Assembly: GCA_041390825.1 (NCBI GenBank)
Contig: JAWKPF010000005.1
Location: forward strand, 124,001 to 188,000
Direction of reading: 5' to 3'
DNA: 64,000 bases
Source of the DNA: Thermomicrobiales bacterium
GTDB taxonomy: Bacteria > Chloroflexota > Chloroflexia > Thermomicrobiales > UBA6265
In this document: piece by piece, positions 9,158 to 17,256 of the stretch
Position numbering within the stretch: the first letter of the stretch is position 1
How the letters are laid out: every line of letters begins with the position of its first letter
Program-made: the position numbers and the translations under genes
Notes under the pieces: generated by a model
What the model saw: the letters and a program-made list of their open reading frames with translations, nothing else
Told to the model about the DNA's origin: nothing
Databases searched by the model: none

Positions 9158-10009
9158 TCAAGACCGCCCACTAAACCCGTCGTGCAGCGGTTGCCCGGCA
9201 ACATCGAGCTCGACCGAGTAGATCGAACCGGTGGCGCATTCGGTGATGACCAGTGTTCTACGGTGCGGACCGCCGAAGGCGACGTTGGTCACGCGTTTGC
9301 CGGGCACGAGGATCGAGCCGATCTGCTTCCCGTTCGGATCGAAAATATCCACCGATCCTCCGTCATGGTGCGCGACGTAAAGACTCCCGTCCTCGGCGAA
9401 CGCCATGCCGTCGCCGCCTGACGGCGCCGTCGTTTCCGCCCAAATCTCTCGAGGGCCGACTGTGCCGTCGGCTTCGATCCGGTAGCGCAGCAAGCGATCG
9501 CGATAGGTCTCGGCGAGGATGACGTATTGCCCGTCATGCGTGAGGGCTACGCCGTTCGGAAACGCCAACCCGCTGTCGAGCTGCTGCAACTCCCCGTCGA
9601 CCGTGTAGCGATAGAACCCGCCAACCGGATTTTCGAGGCTTGTGCGCCAGGGATCGGAGAAATAGACATTCCCATCCTTGTCGAAGACGAGATCGTTTGC
9701 CCCGTTCAGGGGGACGCCATGAAACTCGTTGACGAGAATTGTCGCCTCGACGTCTGGCGAGATGCGCATGAGCCCGTGGATGTCGTCGCCCTCATCGGCA
9801 ACCCACAACGACCCGTCGGGATGAAACGCCAGCCCGGCCGGCACGCCACCCGTGTTGTAGAACTCGCGAATCTCGCCGTCCGGTGAGCGACGCAAGATCG
9901 AATGGCGTTCCCAGTCGACAAAGAACAGATTGCCATGGCGATCGAACGCCGGGCCCTCGAGCGTGTCGAAACCAGATGCAAGCACGGTCATCTCGCCGAC
10001 AGTTGCCAC
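9158..10009 (-). CDS. SMP-30/gluconolactonase-type six-bladed propeller protein
   Basis: A 283-residue protein of the SMP-30/gluconolactonase/luciferin-regenerating family, metal-dependent lactonases with a six-bladed beta-propeller. Repeated blades show as D-x-x-G-N-L-F-F-V-D, D-G-S-L-W-V-A-D, D-G-N-V-Y-F-S-D and D-G-S-L-Y-V-A-H. Likely metal-site positions are Glu in LEGPAFD, Asn in NGANDLVF and Asn in FPNGVAL. The start is GTG at 10009 with AAAGGAGT upstream. No signal peptide is evident, so it is probably cytoplasmic, unlike the kelch propellers encoded upstream in the same direction. It is the last gene of a five-gene minus-strand series. Confidence 0.88.
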   Translation of the reverse strand: MATVGEMTVLASGFDTLEGPAFDRHGNLFFVDWERHSILRRSPDGEIREFYNTGGVPAGLAFHPDGSLWVADEGDDIHGLMRISPDVEATILVNEFHGVPLNGANDLVFDKDGNVYFSDPWRTSLENPVGGFYRYTVDGELQQLDSGLAFPNGVALTHDGQYVILAETYRDRLLRYRIEADGTVGPREIWAETTAPSGGDGMAFAEDGSLYVAHHDGGSVDIFDPNGKQIGSILVPGKRVTNVAFGGPHRRTLVITECATGSIYSVELDVAGQPLHDGFSGRS

Positions 10010-10074
10010 GGGTGCAAACTCCTTTGATTTCGAATGGTGACGGACGAGGAACCCTAGTCCAGATGCTTGCTTGG

Positions 10075-10581
10075 TCAGCCAGGGACGAAGAGCGGTATCT
10101 CTTCGTCGATCGCTTCCTGAATGATCGGCTGATAGGCGACGCCAAGCACGTTCGCGACTGCCTGAGAGAACTCCTCGAGTTGTACCCGCAGAAAGCCCAT
10201 CGTTGTATAGGCGATGGTTCCATCCTGCCGAATGACATAAACAGTGGGAGTTGCAAAGATGTCGAATTCGACCGAGAGCGGAAAGTCATCGCCCTCGATC
10301 AGGACGGGATAGGCGAGGCCGCCCGCCCGGCGAATGAACGACCGAGTGACATTGGCCGAATCCTGCGCGATGCCGAAGACCTGCAAGCCGAAGACGCCGT
10401 ATCGATCGACGAAGCGATCGAGCATGGGCATCATGGCTTTGCTGGCGGCACAGGAGCTCTTGTAGATACCGAGCAGCAAGGGACCGGAGCGCAGCACCTC
10501 GGCGAGGTTGTAGTCCGTCCCTTCGCTGTCGGGAAAGGTTCTGTTCAGATTTGGGGCGTGTTCCCCAGCCTGCAGTGACAC
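10075..10581 (-). CDS. Thioredoxin-fold redoxin with a single Cys (CxxS)
   Basis: A 168-residue protein of the AhpC/TSA-TlpA thioredoxin-like group: N-terminal GEHAPNLNRTF, a predicted active-site segment KSSCAASK around Cys44, and a cis-proline segment FATPTVYVI. Cys44 is the only cysteine in the protein; the second position of CxxC is Ser47. A monothiol mechanism, or a peroxiredoxin-like peroxidatic Cys with an external resolving thiol, is therefore expected rather than a dithiol oxidoreductase. The start is GTG at 10581. There is no clear signal peptide. It lies between the SMP-30 and kelch genes on the same strand. Confidence 0.8.
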   Translation of the reverse strand: MSLQAGEHAPNLNRTFPDSEGTDYNLAEVLRSGPLLLGIYKSSCAASKAMMPMLDRFVDRYGVFGLQVFGIAQDSANVTRSFIRRAGGLAYPVLIEGDDFPLSVEFDIFATPTVYVIRQDGTIAYTTMGFLRVQLEEFSQAVANVLGVAYQPIIQEAIDEEIPLFVPG

Positions 10582-10658
10582 AACGCCGATCCCAGGAGTC
10601 GCGCGCGAAATCGTTCGTGTGTCCAGTATCGCCGACGCCGGGCAACCGTTACCCGGTG

Positions 10659-11678
10659 TTATGCGCCGCTGGTGTATTGCCAGAGGTCGGCGAGCGGACC
10701 GGCGACCCCGAGACCGCCGAATATGTATGCCTCACTGTCGAGCGTGACCAGGTCATGGCTCGACCTCGGGGCGATGATCCCGCTGTCGTCTGTCGCTTCC
10801 TGCCACTCGAACCCGTCGCTCGAGCGGGCGCCATACCAGACGTCGGCCGCAGGACCGAACTCTGTTTGGCCTCCGACGAGCAACACCGAGTCCCCGAGTT
10901 GCGCTGTTGCTGGATTGGACCGCGCGGCGGGAACAATCGATGGGGCGAGTTGTGTCCAGGTTCCGGAGGCTGTTTCGTATTCCCAGAGATCTCCCTGTGG
11001 GCATGGTCCATAGCCGGAAGAACAGCCGGCGTAGAGCAACAGTCGCTCGCCGTTGTCGATTGGCGTGACCTCATGCAAGCATCGACGCAGGGGACGCGTC
11101 TCCGGGGTGGGCGATACATCCAGCCAACCCGTCTCGCCTGAAAAGGCCCAGGTATCGTCGAAGCGGCCTTCAAAGGTGAACCCATGCGAAACGATGAAGC
11201 GGCCCAAGGCATCGAATGCCCCGCCGAGCCCATAGCGGGGAGTGGGAGCCACCGCCAGGCCATCATCGAGCAGCGTCCATGTTTGCGACGCGAAATCGAA
11301 GGTCCAAAGGTCAGCGTAGAAGTCGGCGTCCGCCTGTCCACCAAAGAGAACGAAGGCCGAACCATCGGGTGTCGCTGACGCCGCAACGCCAAAGCGGGGG
11401 GAAGGCCCTGCGCTCTCGATCGGCGTCCAGCGACTCGATGCAAGATCGAACGACCAAAGGTCGCCCAACGCGACCCCATTGGCGTCGCGGCCACCAAAGG
11501 CGTAGAGCCGGCCGTTCGCGGCGTCGGCGGTCAGGACATGGTCCCAACGAGCCAATGGTCCGCTGCCGTCATCGAGGAGTTTCCAGCGATCAGTCTGCGC
11601 GGAGGCTCGGGTCAATCCAAACGGAGCGGCCGCGGCAATGGCGGCCAACAGGGTGCGGCGAGTGATGCGCATGTGCAT
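10659..11678 (-). CDS. Tat-exported kelch-repeat beta-propeller protein (copy 1)
   Basis: A 339-residue secreted protein. The N terminus RITRRTLLAAIAAAAPFG ending in RASAQ is a twin-arginine signal peptide. The mature part has six kelch blades with conserved G-D-L-W-x-F-D...W spacing (GDLWSFDLASSRW, ADLWTFDFASQTW, DDTWAFSGETGW, GDLWEYETASGTW and two more). ATG at 11678 is chosen for AGGAG five bases upstream; the frame is open to 11741, overlapping the upstream gene. It is paralogous to the next gene upstream. Kelch propellers bind proteins or carbohydrates, and some are galactose-oxidase-like, but no Cys/Tyr/His copper site is evident here. Confidence 0.85.
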   Translation of the reverse strand: MHMRITRRTLLAAIAAAAPFGLTRASAQTDRWKLLDDGSGPLARWDHVLTADAANGRLYAFGGRDANGVALGDLWSFDLASSRWTPIESAGPSPRFGVAASATPDGSAFVLFGGQADADFYADLWTFDFASQTWTLLDDGLAVAPTPRYGLGGAFDALGRFIVSHGFTFEGRFDDTWAFSGETGWLDVSPTPETRPLRRCLHEVTPIDNGERLLLYAGCSSGYGPCPQGDLWEYETASGTWTQLAPSIVPAARSNPATAQLGDSVLLVGGQTEFGPAADVWYGARSSDGFEWQEATDDSGIIAPRSSHDLVTLDSEAYIFGGLGVAGPLADLWQYTSGA

Positions 11679-11737
11679 TCGGTCTCCTGGGCGAATTTGG
11701 GTTGCTGAATGCGCTACGTTGCCCAGAGCGATGCGGA

Positions 11738-12832
11738 TCACTCCTCCTCGTAGATGTCGCTCGGCTCGATGTATTCGCTATCCTCTCCGGGATGCTCGAT
11801 CCGCTCAGGAGAGAACTTCCAAAGGTCGCTGAGCGCGCCCTCGGCGCCGTACCCCCCAAAGACGTAGTACTCGCCGTTCGCCGCTGTCATGTCATGCCAC
11901 GCTCGCCGGTAGATTCCGAGCGGGCCATGGTTTACCGGCGTCAATTCGGTCCACTTGAAGAACCCGTCGAACAGGTCGCCGGTCCAGACATCTGATTGCA
12001 GTCCGAGATCGGAGGATCCGCCCACGAGGAGCACGGAATTGCCCAGCTTGGACATGGCTGCGCCCGTTCGCGGTGACGGGCCGGATGTTGGAGTGACCTC
12101 CGCCCAGAAATCGTTGTACATGTCGTAGGACCAGAGATCGCCGAGCCGCCCGGCGCCATCGGGATTCGAAGCTCCGTATCCCATGAGGAGAACCCCATAG
12201 TCAGGGAGGGCGACAAGATCGTGATCGAATCGGGCGATTGGCTTCAGGCCGCCGGAAGAGAGTTCCGACCAGCTTCCAGAGGCTGCATCGAATGCCCAGG
12301 TGTCGTCGAAGAGCGAATTCCCGTTCCGTCCATGGGTAATCACGAACCGGCCGAACACATCGATCGCGCCCCGGCTTCCCATCCGCGCGCCAGGTCCCGG
12401 ACCATTTGTCTCGATCTGCCGCCATGTCGTCGAAGCGAAATCGAACCACCACAGATCGTCGAAGACCGCGTCGTCCGATGCCCCGCCTGCGTAGTAGAAG
12501 CCTGATCCGTCGGCCGCGATCGCCGAGGCGCTGTCCGACCGCGCTTTGGGGCCGCTCAGATCGAGCTCGCTCCACGTCCAGCTGCCGAGGTCGAACATCC
12601 AGAGATCGCCCTTGACGGTTCCCAGAGCGTCGCGCCCACCGACGAGCACTAACCTGTTGTGCCAGGTGTCGATGACCAGGGTGTGTCCCCAGCGGCCAAG
12701 CGGATCGGTAGGCTGGCCGTTCGCCAGCAAGATCCAGGGAGGATCCGGTTGCGCTTCCTGGGCACGCGCCGTGCGTCCAAACAAGGCAATGGCCACTGTG
12801 GCGGCCAGGAGCGAGCGTCGATCGATTCGCAT
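11738..12832 (-). CDS. Tat-exported kelch-repeat beta-propeller protein (copy 2, acidic tail)
   Basis: A 364-residue paralogue of the downstream kelch protein. A Tat-like signal is present (RIDRRSLLAATVAIALFG ending in RAQ), followed by six blades (GDLWMFDLGSWTW, DDLWWFDFASTTW, DDTWAFDAASGSW, GDLWSYDMYNDFW and two more). Unlike copy 1 it ends in a strongly acidic tail (EDSEYIEPSDIYEEE). ATG at 12832 is preferred: it sits 14 bp after the amidase stop and directly before the twin arginines, whereas the longer open frame overlaps the amidase. The tail could bind metal or a basic partner outside the cell; this is inference. Confidence 0.85.
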   Translation of the reverse strand: MRIDRRSLLAATVAIALFGRTARAQEAQPDPPWILLANGQPTDPLGRWGHTLVIDTWHNRLVLVGGRDALGTVKGDLWMFDLGSWTWSELDLSGPKARSDSASAIAADGSGFYYAGGASDDAVFDDLWWFDFASTTWRQIETNGPGPGARMGSRGAIDVFGRFVITHGRNGNSLFDDTWAFDAASGSWSELSSGGLKPIARFDHDLVALPDYGVLLMGYGASNPDGAGRLGDLWSYDMYNDFWAEVTPTSGPSPRTGAAMSKLGNSVLLVGGSSDLGLQSDVWTGDLFDGFFKWTELTPVNHGPLGIYRRAWHDMTAANGEYYVFGGYGAEGALSDLWKFSPERIEHPGEDSEYIEPSDIYEEE

Positions 12833-12845
12833 CGTTCGGTTACCC

Positions 12846-14246
12846 CTAAACCGGCGGTCGGTTGGCCGCCCATGGCGCGGCGGCTTCGAACGCCGCCGAT
12901 GCGGCGATGACCGTACCGTCGTCATGCCAGCGCCCGACCAACTGCAGACCGACCGGCATCCCATCCGACGCGAACCCACACGGGACGGTTGCTGCCGGCG
13001 TGCCGGTCAAGTTGAAGGGATAGGTGAAGGCAGTCCAGCCGAGATAGGTCATTGCGCGCCCCTGGATCTCGGGTGGAAAGTCGAGTCCGGCGGCAAACGC
13101 GGTGCACGGCATGGTGGGACAGACAAACAGGTCGAAGTTGGTCATGAACTGTCGCCAGGTTTCGTAGTACTCCGCGCGGCGTTGCTGCTGACGTGTCAAC
13201 TCGGCGGCGGTGACTGTCAGCCCGTATTCGACCACCTTCTTGCGGCCCGGGTCGATCTGCCCGGACACCTCGTTCAGATTGTCGATGTGCATCGATCCCA
13301 TGGCCGCGGCCCAGAGGTCGTCGATGATCTGCCAGGGGTCCGGGAGTCCCGGGTGCGCCTCGACAACTTCGGCTCCCAGATCACGCAGCAGCCGCACTTG
13401 CTGCTCGCAAATCGCGGCGATCTCGGGTTCGATGGCGGCATATCCCAGATCCGCGCTCCAGGCAATGCGCCAGCCCTTGAGCGAACGGTTCTCGCAGAAG
13501 GTCAGGTAGTCCAGGTTCGAGGACCAGGAAAACCGGTCGCGCGGGTCTTCGCCGACGATCACATTGAGCAGCAACGCCGAGTCGGCCACCGTGCGCGTCA
13601 TCGGCCCCAGGTGCGCGACATCGGCGATCGCGCTCGGGGGAAAGGTGGGAACCAGCGCGAAGGACGGTTTCAATCCATAGATGCCGCAAAACGACGATGG
13701 GATGCGGATCGATCCGGCGCCGTCACCTCCCTGGGTGAGCGGACCCATGCCCGCCGCGACGGCCGCCGATCCGCCTCCCGTGGAACCACCGGCAGTGCGA
13801 TCCAGATTCCAGGGATTGCGCGTGGTGCCCGAGACGAGATTGGTCGTTTCGCCTTTCCATCCGAATTCTGGCGAATTGGTCTTGCCGAGCATGACCGAAC
13901 CGGCGTTCTTGACGCGTTCGACAAAGACCGCGTCGATGTCCGGCACCCAATTCTCATAGAGCCTGGAACCGCGGGTGGTGCGAATCCCCTTGGTTGCCGT
14001 CAAGTCCTTGATCGAAATCGGAACTCCCAGGAGATCGCCCGCGATGCCCGCTTGCCACGACTGTTCGGCCAGCCTGGCTTGCTCCATGGCGAGATCGCCA
14101 GTTACGGTGACATAGGCATTCACCGCGGGGTCGACCCGTTCGATCTGCGCCAGAATGGCTGTGGTAACTTCGACCGGGGAAAGCGAGCGATCGCGATAGC
14201 GCGCCAGCATTTCGGTGGCGGGCATGAAACACAAGTCGTCGCTCAC
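12846..14246 (-). CDS. Amidase-signature family amidase
   Basis: A 466-residue amidase-signature hydrolase (same fold as GatA and fatty-acid amide hydrolase). The Ser-cisSer-Lys triad is recognisable: Lys in VPISIKDLTATKG, and the Gly/Ser-rich segment GGSTGGGSAAVAAG followed by the nucleophile region GGDGAGSIRIP. The length fits stand-alone amidases. No gatB or gatC is nearby, so it is probably not the tRNA amidotransferase subunit. The start is GTG at 14246 with AAGGAG five bases upstream. It is first in the minus-strand series amidase-kelch-kelch-redoxin-SMP-30. Confidence 0.9.
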   Translation of the reverse strand: MSDDLCFMPATEMLARYRDRSLSPVEVTTAILAQIERVDPAVNAYVTVTGDLAMEQARLAEQSWQAGIAGDLLGVPISIKDLTATKGIRTTRGSRLYENWVPDIDAVFVERVKNAGSVMLGKTNSPEFGWKGETTNLVSGTTRNPWNLDRTAGGSTGGGSAAVAAGMGPLTQGGDGAGSIRIPSSFCGIYGLKPSFALVPTFPPSAIADVAHLGPMTRTVADSALLLNVIVGEDPRDRFSWSSNLDYLTFCENRSLKGWRIAWSADLGYAAIEPEIAAICEQQVRLLRDLGAEVVEAHPGLPDPWQIIDDLWAAAMGSMHIDNLNEVSGQIDPGRKKVVEYGLTVTAAELTRQQQRRAEYYETWRQFMTNFDLFVCPTMPCTAFAAGLDFPPEIQGRAMTYLGWTAFTYPFNLTGTPAATVPCGFASDGMPVGLQLVGRWHDDGTVIAASAAFEAAAPWAANRPPV

Positions 14247-14308
14247 AAGCTCTCCTTTGTCGTTCGACCTTCGAATGTGCAGGCATCGTACAGCGCGGAA
14301 AGGGTTCC

Positions 14309-14944
14309 ATGCATCAGGACTATATCCTTCGGATGATCCAGCAGATGGGACTCTTTGTAACGGGCATTTTGCAACGCCGCAAGGACGGAAACGACGAACA
14401 GGCGCTCATCGACATCGAAGAGGCCTACGGCCGCATGACCGGGCTGCATGCGTCGCTGGTGCATGGGCTGAGCGAGGACGATCTGGTGAACATGATGACC
14501 GCGCAGGGTTCGATCCATCCTGAGCGGTTCGTCGCGATGGCGATCCTGTTGCACGAGGAAGGCGACATCTACTCCGACCACAACCAGATCGATGAGGCGC
14601 TTCCCCGCATGCAGAAGGCGCTCCGCCTCTATCTGGAAGCATGGGAACGATCCGACGTACTCCGGAATGAAACGATTCCCGGTCTCGATCAGACCATCGG
14701 CTGGATGGCCGGCTATCCGGTCACCGACGAAACCCGGCTGCTCCTGCTCGACTACCTGGAGGAGAAAGGCCGCTTCGACGAAGCCGAGAATCTGGTGCTC
14801 GACTGGGTCGACGGCGAATCCGATGACGCCATCGGCTATGCAACCGATTTCTACCAGCGGTTGCTCACGCTCGAGGATGCCGAGCTGATCGTTGGCGGTC
14901 TCACCCGCGACGAGGTCCGCGCCGGCCTCGACGCGCTCGGCTAG
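14309..14944 (+). CDS. DUF6483-like helical (TPR-type) protein
   Basis: A 211-residue, Leu- and acid-rich, probably all-helical protein. The N terminus MHQDYILRMIQQMGLFVTGI and the layout of the rest match the DUF6483 proteins of Firmicutes and Chloroflexota; the family assignment is from memory. The C-terminal half shows TPR-like helix pairs (DEALPRMQKALRLYLEAWE, LDYLEEKGRFDEAENLVLD). It has no signal peptide or membrane segment. It is transcribed divergently from the amidase and its stop overlaps the convergent acoX stop in a CTAG. The function is unknown. Confidence 0.78.
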   Translation: MHQDYILRMIQQMGLFVTGILQRRKDGNDEQALIDIEEAYGRMTGLHASLVHGLSEDDLVNMMTAQGSIHPERFVAMAILLHEEGDIYSDHNQIDEALPRMQKALRLYLEAWERSDVLRNETIPGLDQTIGWMAGYPVTDETRLLLLDYLEEKGRFDEAENLVLDWVDGESDDAIGYATDFYQRLLTLEDAELIVGGLTRDEVRAGLDALG

Positions 14945-15924
14945 CGGCTGAACCGGCCCTGCGCAGCGCCAGCGGCAATGGCGCGGTCGAGGTCGATGGT
15001 GATTGGACCATCGGCCGAAAGCGTGACAGTGACGTCGTCCGAGGTCTTGATCTCGAGTTCGCGCTCTCCATCGAGCGCGATCGTCCCCGTCGCTGGCCGA
15101 AATGTGACCGAATCGCCGAATGCGAGCAGTGCCTTGCCGGCGATCGGGATGGAACGCAGCAAACCGGGGGCAACGGGCGCAAGAAGGCGATCCGTCTCGC
15201 CGCCCACGGTGACATGCGCCCCCGCGCTGGCGCCTGCGGCCTCGGGGAACAGCAGTCCCCCGATACTGCAAATGCCGATCGCGGACGGAACGATGCGGGA
15301 AACCACCAGCTCGCTGACATGAGACGCGTCCCACAGCGCGCGCGCTCCCACCCATTGATGCGCGGAGAGAACTGCGTCGATCAATGCCAGGTCGCGCAGC
15401 TCGCCATTGACGGAGATGTCCAGTTTGGGTTGCCGCGCGACGGCAGCTGGAGCAAGACCGGTTGCCACCAGCGCGGTGGCGATGCCAGCCAGCGTCCCTT
15501 CGACCATGCGCGGAAAGACATTATTCGTTCCAGTCGAGATTGGCATGAGCGGCACATCGCGGCAGCCCTTGGCCACGACCCGGTTCGTGCCGTCGCCGCC
15601 GAGCGTAACGATGGCGCCGACCCCCAGGTCAGCCAGCCGTTGCGTGGCCTCGAGCGAGTCGCCGTGGTTGCCGAGCACCGGCATTGGCAACGGATGCAAC
15701 GCACAGGCGAGTGCAATATCGTTCGCTGCGCGGGGAACGATGCCGAAGAGATCGGGCAAATAGTGGACCTGCTCGATACCCAGGTCCGACGCGGCCAGCA
15801 GGACGCGCCGGACGATGTTGATCTTTTCGTGGTTGTCGAACGTGGAGCCGTGCGCCACGATCCGGCGAATGTCCTTGCCGGATGCCGGATTCGCAATGAT
15901 CCCGATCGACGGACCGTTTGGCAT
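14941..15924 (-). CDS. acoX: AcoX-like ATP-NAD kinase-family protein
   Basis: A 327-residue protein of the ATP-NAD kinase superfamily, AcoX branch. Visible signatures are an N-terminal IGIIANPASGKDIRR, the GGDGTN motif (VTLGGDGTNRVVAKGC) and PISTGTNNVFP, which make the nucleotide-binding core. The start overlaps the acoC stop by one base (TGATG). AcoX is encoded in many acetoin operons, but its biochemical role is not established. It is the last gene of this aco operon. It is unlikely to be the housekeeping NAD kinase, given the family branch and context. Confidence 0.85.
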   Translation of the reverse strand: MPNGPSIGIIANPASGKDIRRIVAHGSTFDNHEKINIVRRVLLAASDLGIEQVHYLPDLFGIVPRAANDIALACALHPLPMPVLGNHGDSLEATQRLADLGVGAIVTLGGDGTNRVVAKGCRDVPLMPISTGTNNVFPRMVEGTLAGIATALVATGLAPAAVARQPKLDISVNGELRDLALIDAVLSAHQWVGARALWDASHVSELVVSRIVPSAIGICSIGGLLFPEAAGASAGAHVTVGGETDRLLAPVAPGLLRSIPIAGKALLAFGDSVTFRPATGTIALDGERELEIKTSDDVTVTLSADGPITIDLDRAIAAGAAQGRFSR

Positions 15925-17243
15925 CAGGCGAGCGACCGCACGAAGCGGTCGATGGCGTTGGCCACCTCGGCCGCACGCTCCACCTGAGGCACATGACCCG
16001 TTTCCGGCAGCACCTTCAGGAGCGCATCCGGGAAGACGGTCAGCGCCGCCACAGCGTCAGACAATGGGATCACACGGTCGTTCTCACCCCAGATCAGCAA
16101 GACTGGCTTGTCGATGCGCGATAGATGGTCGACCAATCCGAACGACTGCTTGCCCCCGGCGAACGCCGCCTGCGCGACTGCCTGTTGCGCCGCCCAGCCA
16201 CCGTCTTCCTGGAACCCGGCCATTTCGTCCACGCCGCGGTCGGTGACCAGCTTCTGATCTTCGAAGAAGAGCGACAACAAGCCGCGCGCGGTCTCGGCGC
16301 CGCCATCGGTCGCCATGAGATCGAGCAACTCCTGTCCAATCTCGGAGCCCAGCGCCGCGCTGTCGATCAGCACCAGACCCGCGACGAGGTCGGGATGCTC
16401 GAGCGCCAGACCGAGCGCCACCGCGCCGCCGAGCGAGTGCCCGACGATGACCGCGGGTTTGCGCTTGCCGCTACTCAGGGTGGCAGCCACATCTGCCGCC
16501 AAGCCGGAGAGCGAATAGTCGGCATCTGCCGGGGCGGTCTTGCTCGATCCGCCATGTCCGGGCAGGTCGACCGCGGTCATGCGATGACCGCCTGCCATTC
16601 CGCCCATGACGAGCTGCCAACTGCTAAGCGAACCGCCAAGGCCATGGATGAAGACGACGGGCGTGTTCGATTTCGGCCCGGCTTCGAGGAAATGAACCTC
16701 TCGCCCATCGGCAAGGGTCGCCATGCGGTCGGCGGGAGACGGATCGATGTTCTCATCGGCGGCCCGCTGTACATCGTCGCTCGTGATGCGTCCGCCAGGA
16801 CCGGTTGCCTCGACATCGGCCAGGTCGACGCCAAGATCGGCCGCCAGCTTCTTCGCGGCCGGCGAGGCGTTGATGCGCCCGCTGGCATCTCGGCCGGCGG
16901 CACGGCGCTCGCGAGCCGCGGCGGGCGCGCCGGCCGCCGCAGCTGCCGGGGCTTGCACATCGGTCGCGATCAGGGCGGTGAGCTCGTCGTCTGACAGGGT
17001 CTCACCTTCAGCCAGGATGATCCCGATCGGACCGGAAACCTCGACCTCGCTGCCGGCTGGAGCGACGATGCGATAGAGCACCCCGCTCGCGGGCGCGCCG
17101 ACATCATCGACGGCTTTCTCGGTCTCGACGGTGAGAAGCATGTCCCCCTCGGAGACCTCCGCGCCCTCGTCGACCAGCCAGTCGACGATGGTGCCTTGGG
17201 TCATGGTCAGACCCCATTTGGGCATTTTGACGATGGTTGCCAT
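15924..17243 (-). CDS. acoC: Acetoin dehydrogenase E2: lipoyl, E3-binding and alpha/beta-hydrolase domains
   Basis: A 439-residue dihydrolipoyl acetyltransferase of the AcoC type. The lipoyl domain (residues 1-80) has the modified Lys43 in ETEKAV. An Ala-rich linker leads to a peripheral-subunit-binding domain (about 123-162, NASPAAKKLAADLGVDLADV). The catalytic part is an alpha/beta hydrolase fold rather than a classical 2-oxoacid E2 domain: HGLGGS at 200-205, nucleophile elbow GHSLGG with Ser270, then acid and base in WGENDR and ETGHVPQ. This combination is diagnostic of acetoin E2. It lies between acoB (13 bp gap) and acoX (1-nt overlap). Confidence 0.93.
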   Translation of the reverse strand: MATIVKMPKWGLTMTQGTIVDWLVDEGAEVSEGDMLLTVETEKAVDDVGAPASGVLYRIVAPAGSEVEVSGPIGIILAEGETLSDDELTALIATDVQAPAAAAAGAPAAARERRAAGRDASGRINASPAAKKLAADLGVDLADVEATGPGGRITSDDVQRAADENIDPSPADRMATLADGREVHFLEAGPKSNTPVVFIHGLGGSLSSWQLVMGGMAGGHRMTAVDLPGHGGSSKTAPADADYSLSGLAADVAATLSSGKRKPAVIVGHSLGGAVALGLALEHPDLVAGLVLIDSAALGSEIGQELLDLMATDGGAETARGLLSLFFEDQKLVTDRGVDEMAGFQEDGGWAAQQAVAQAAFAGGKQSFGLVDHLSRIDKPVLLIWGENDRVIPLSDAVAALTVFPDALLKVLPETGHVPQVERAAEVANAIDRFVRSLA

Positions 17244-17256
17244 GTCTACTCCGAAG

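Noticed and set aside
12846..14246. gatA, glutamyl-tRNA amidotransferase subunit A
   Set aside because: No gatB/gatC neighbours; it sits in a kelch/propeller cluster, so a stand-alone amidase is more likely.
12546..14336. A 596-codon plus-strand frame opposite the amidase and kelch genes
   Set aside because: It spans two well-supported minus-strand genes and shows no family sequence.
14941..15924. Housekeeping NAD kinase
   Set aside because: Position at the end of the aco operon and the family layout point to the AcoX branch.
15924..17243. Independent lipase/esterase or chloroperoxidase gene
   Set aside because: The alpha/beta hydrolase domain is in one frame with a lipoyl and an E3-binding domain, which defines AcoC.
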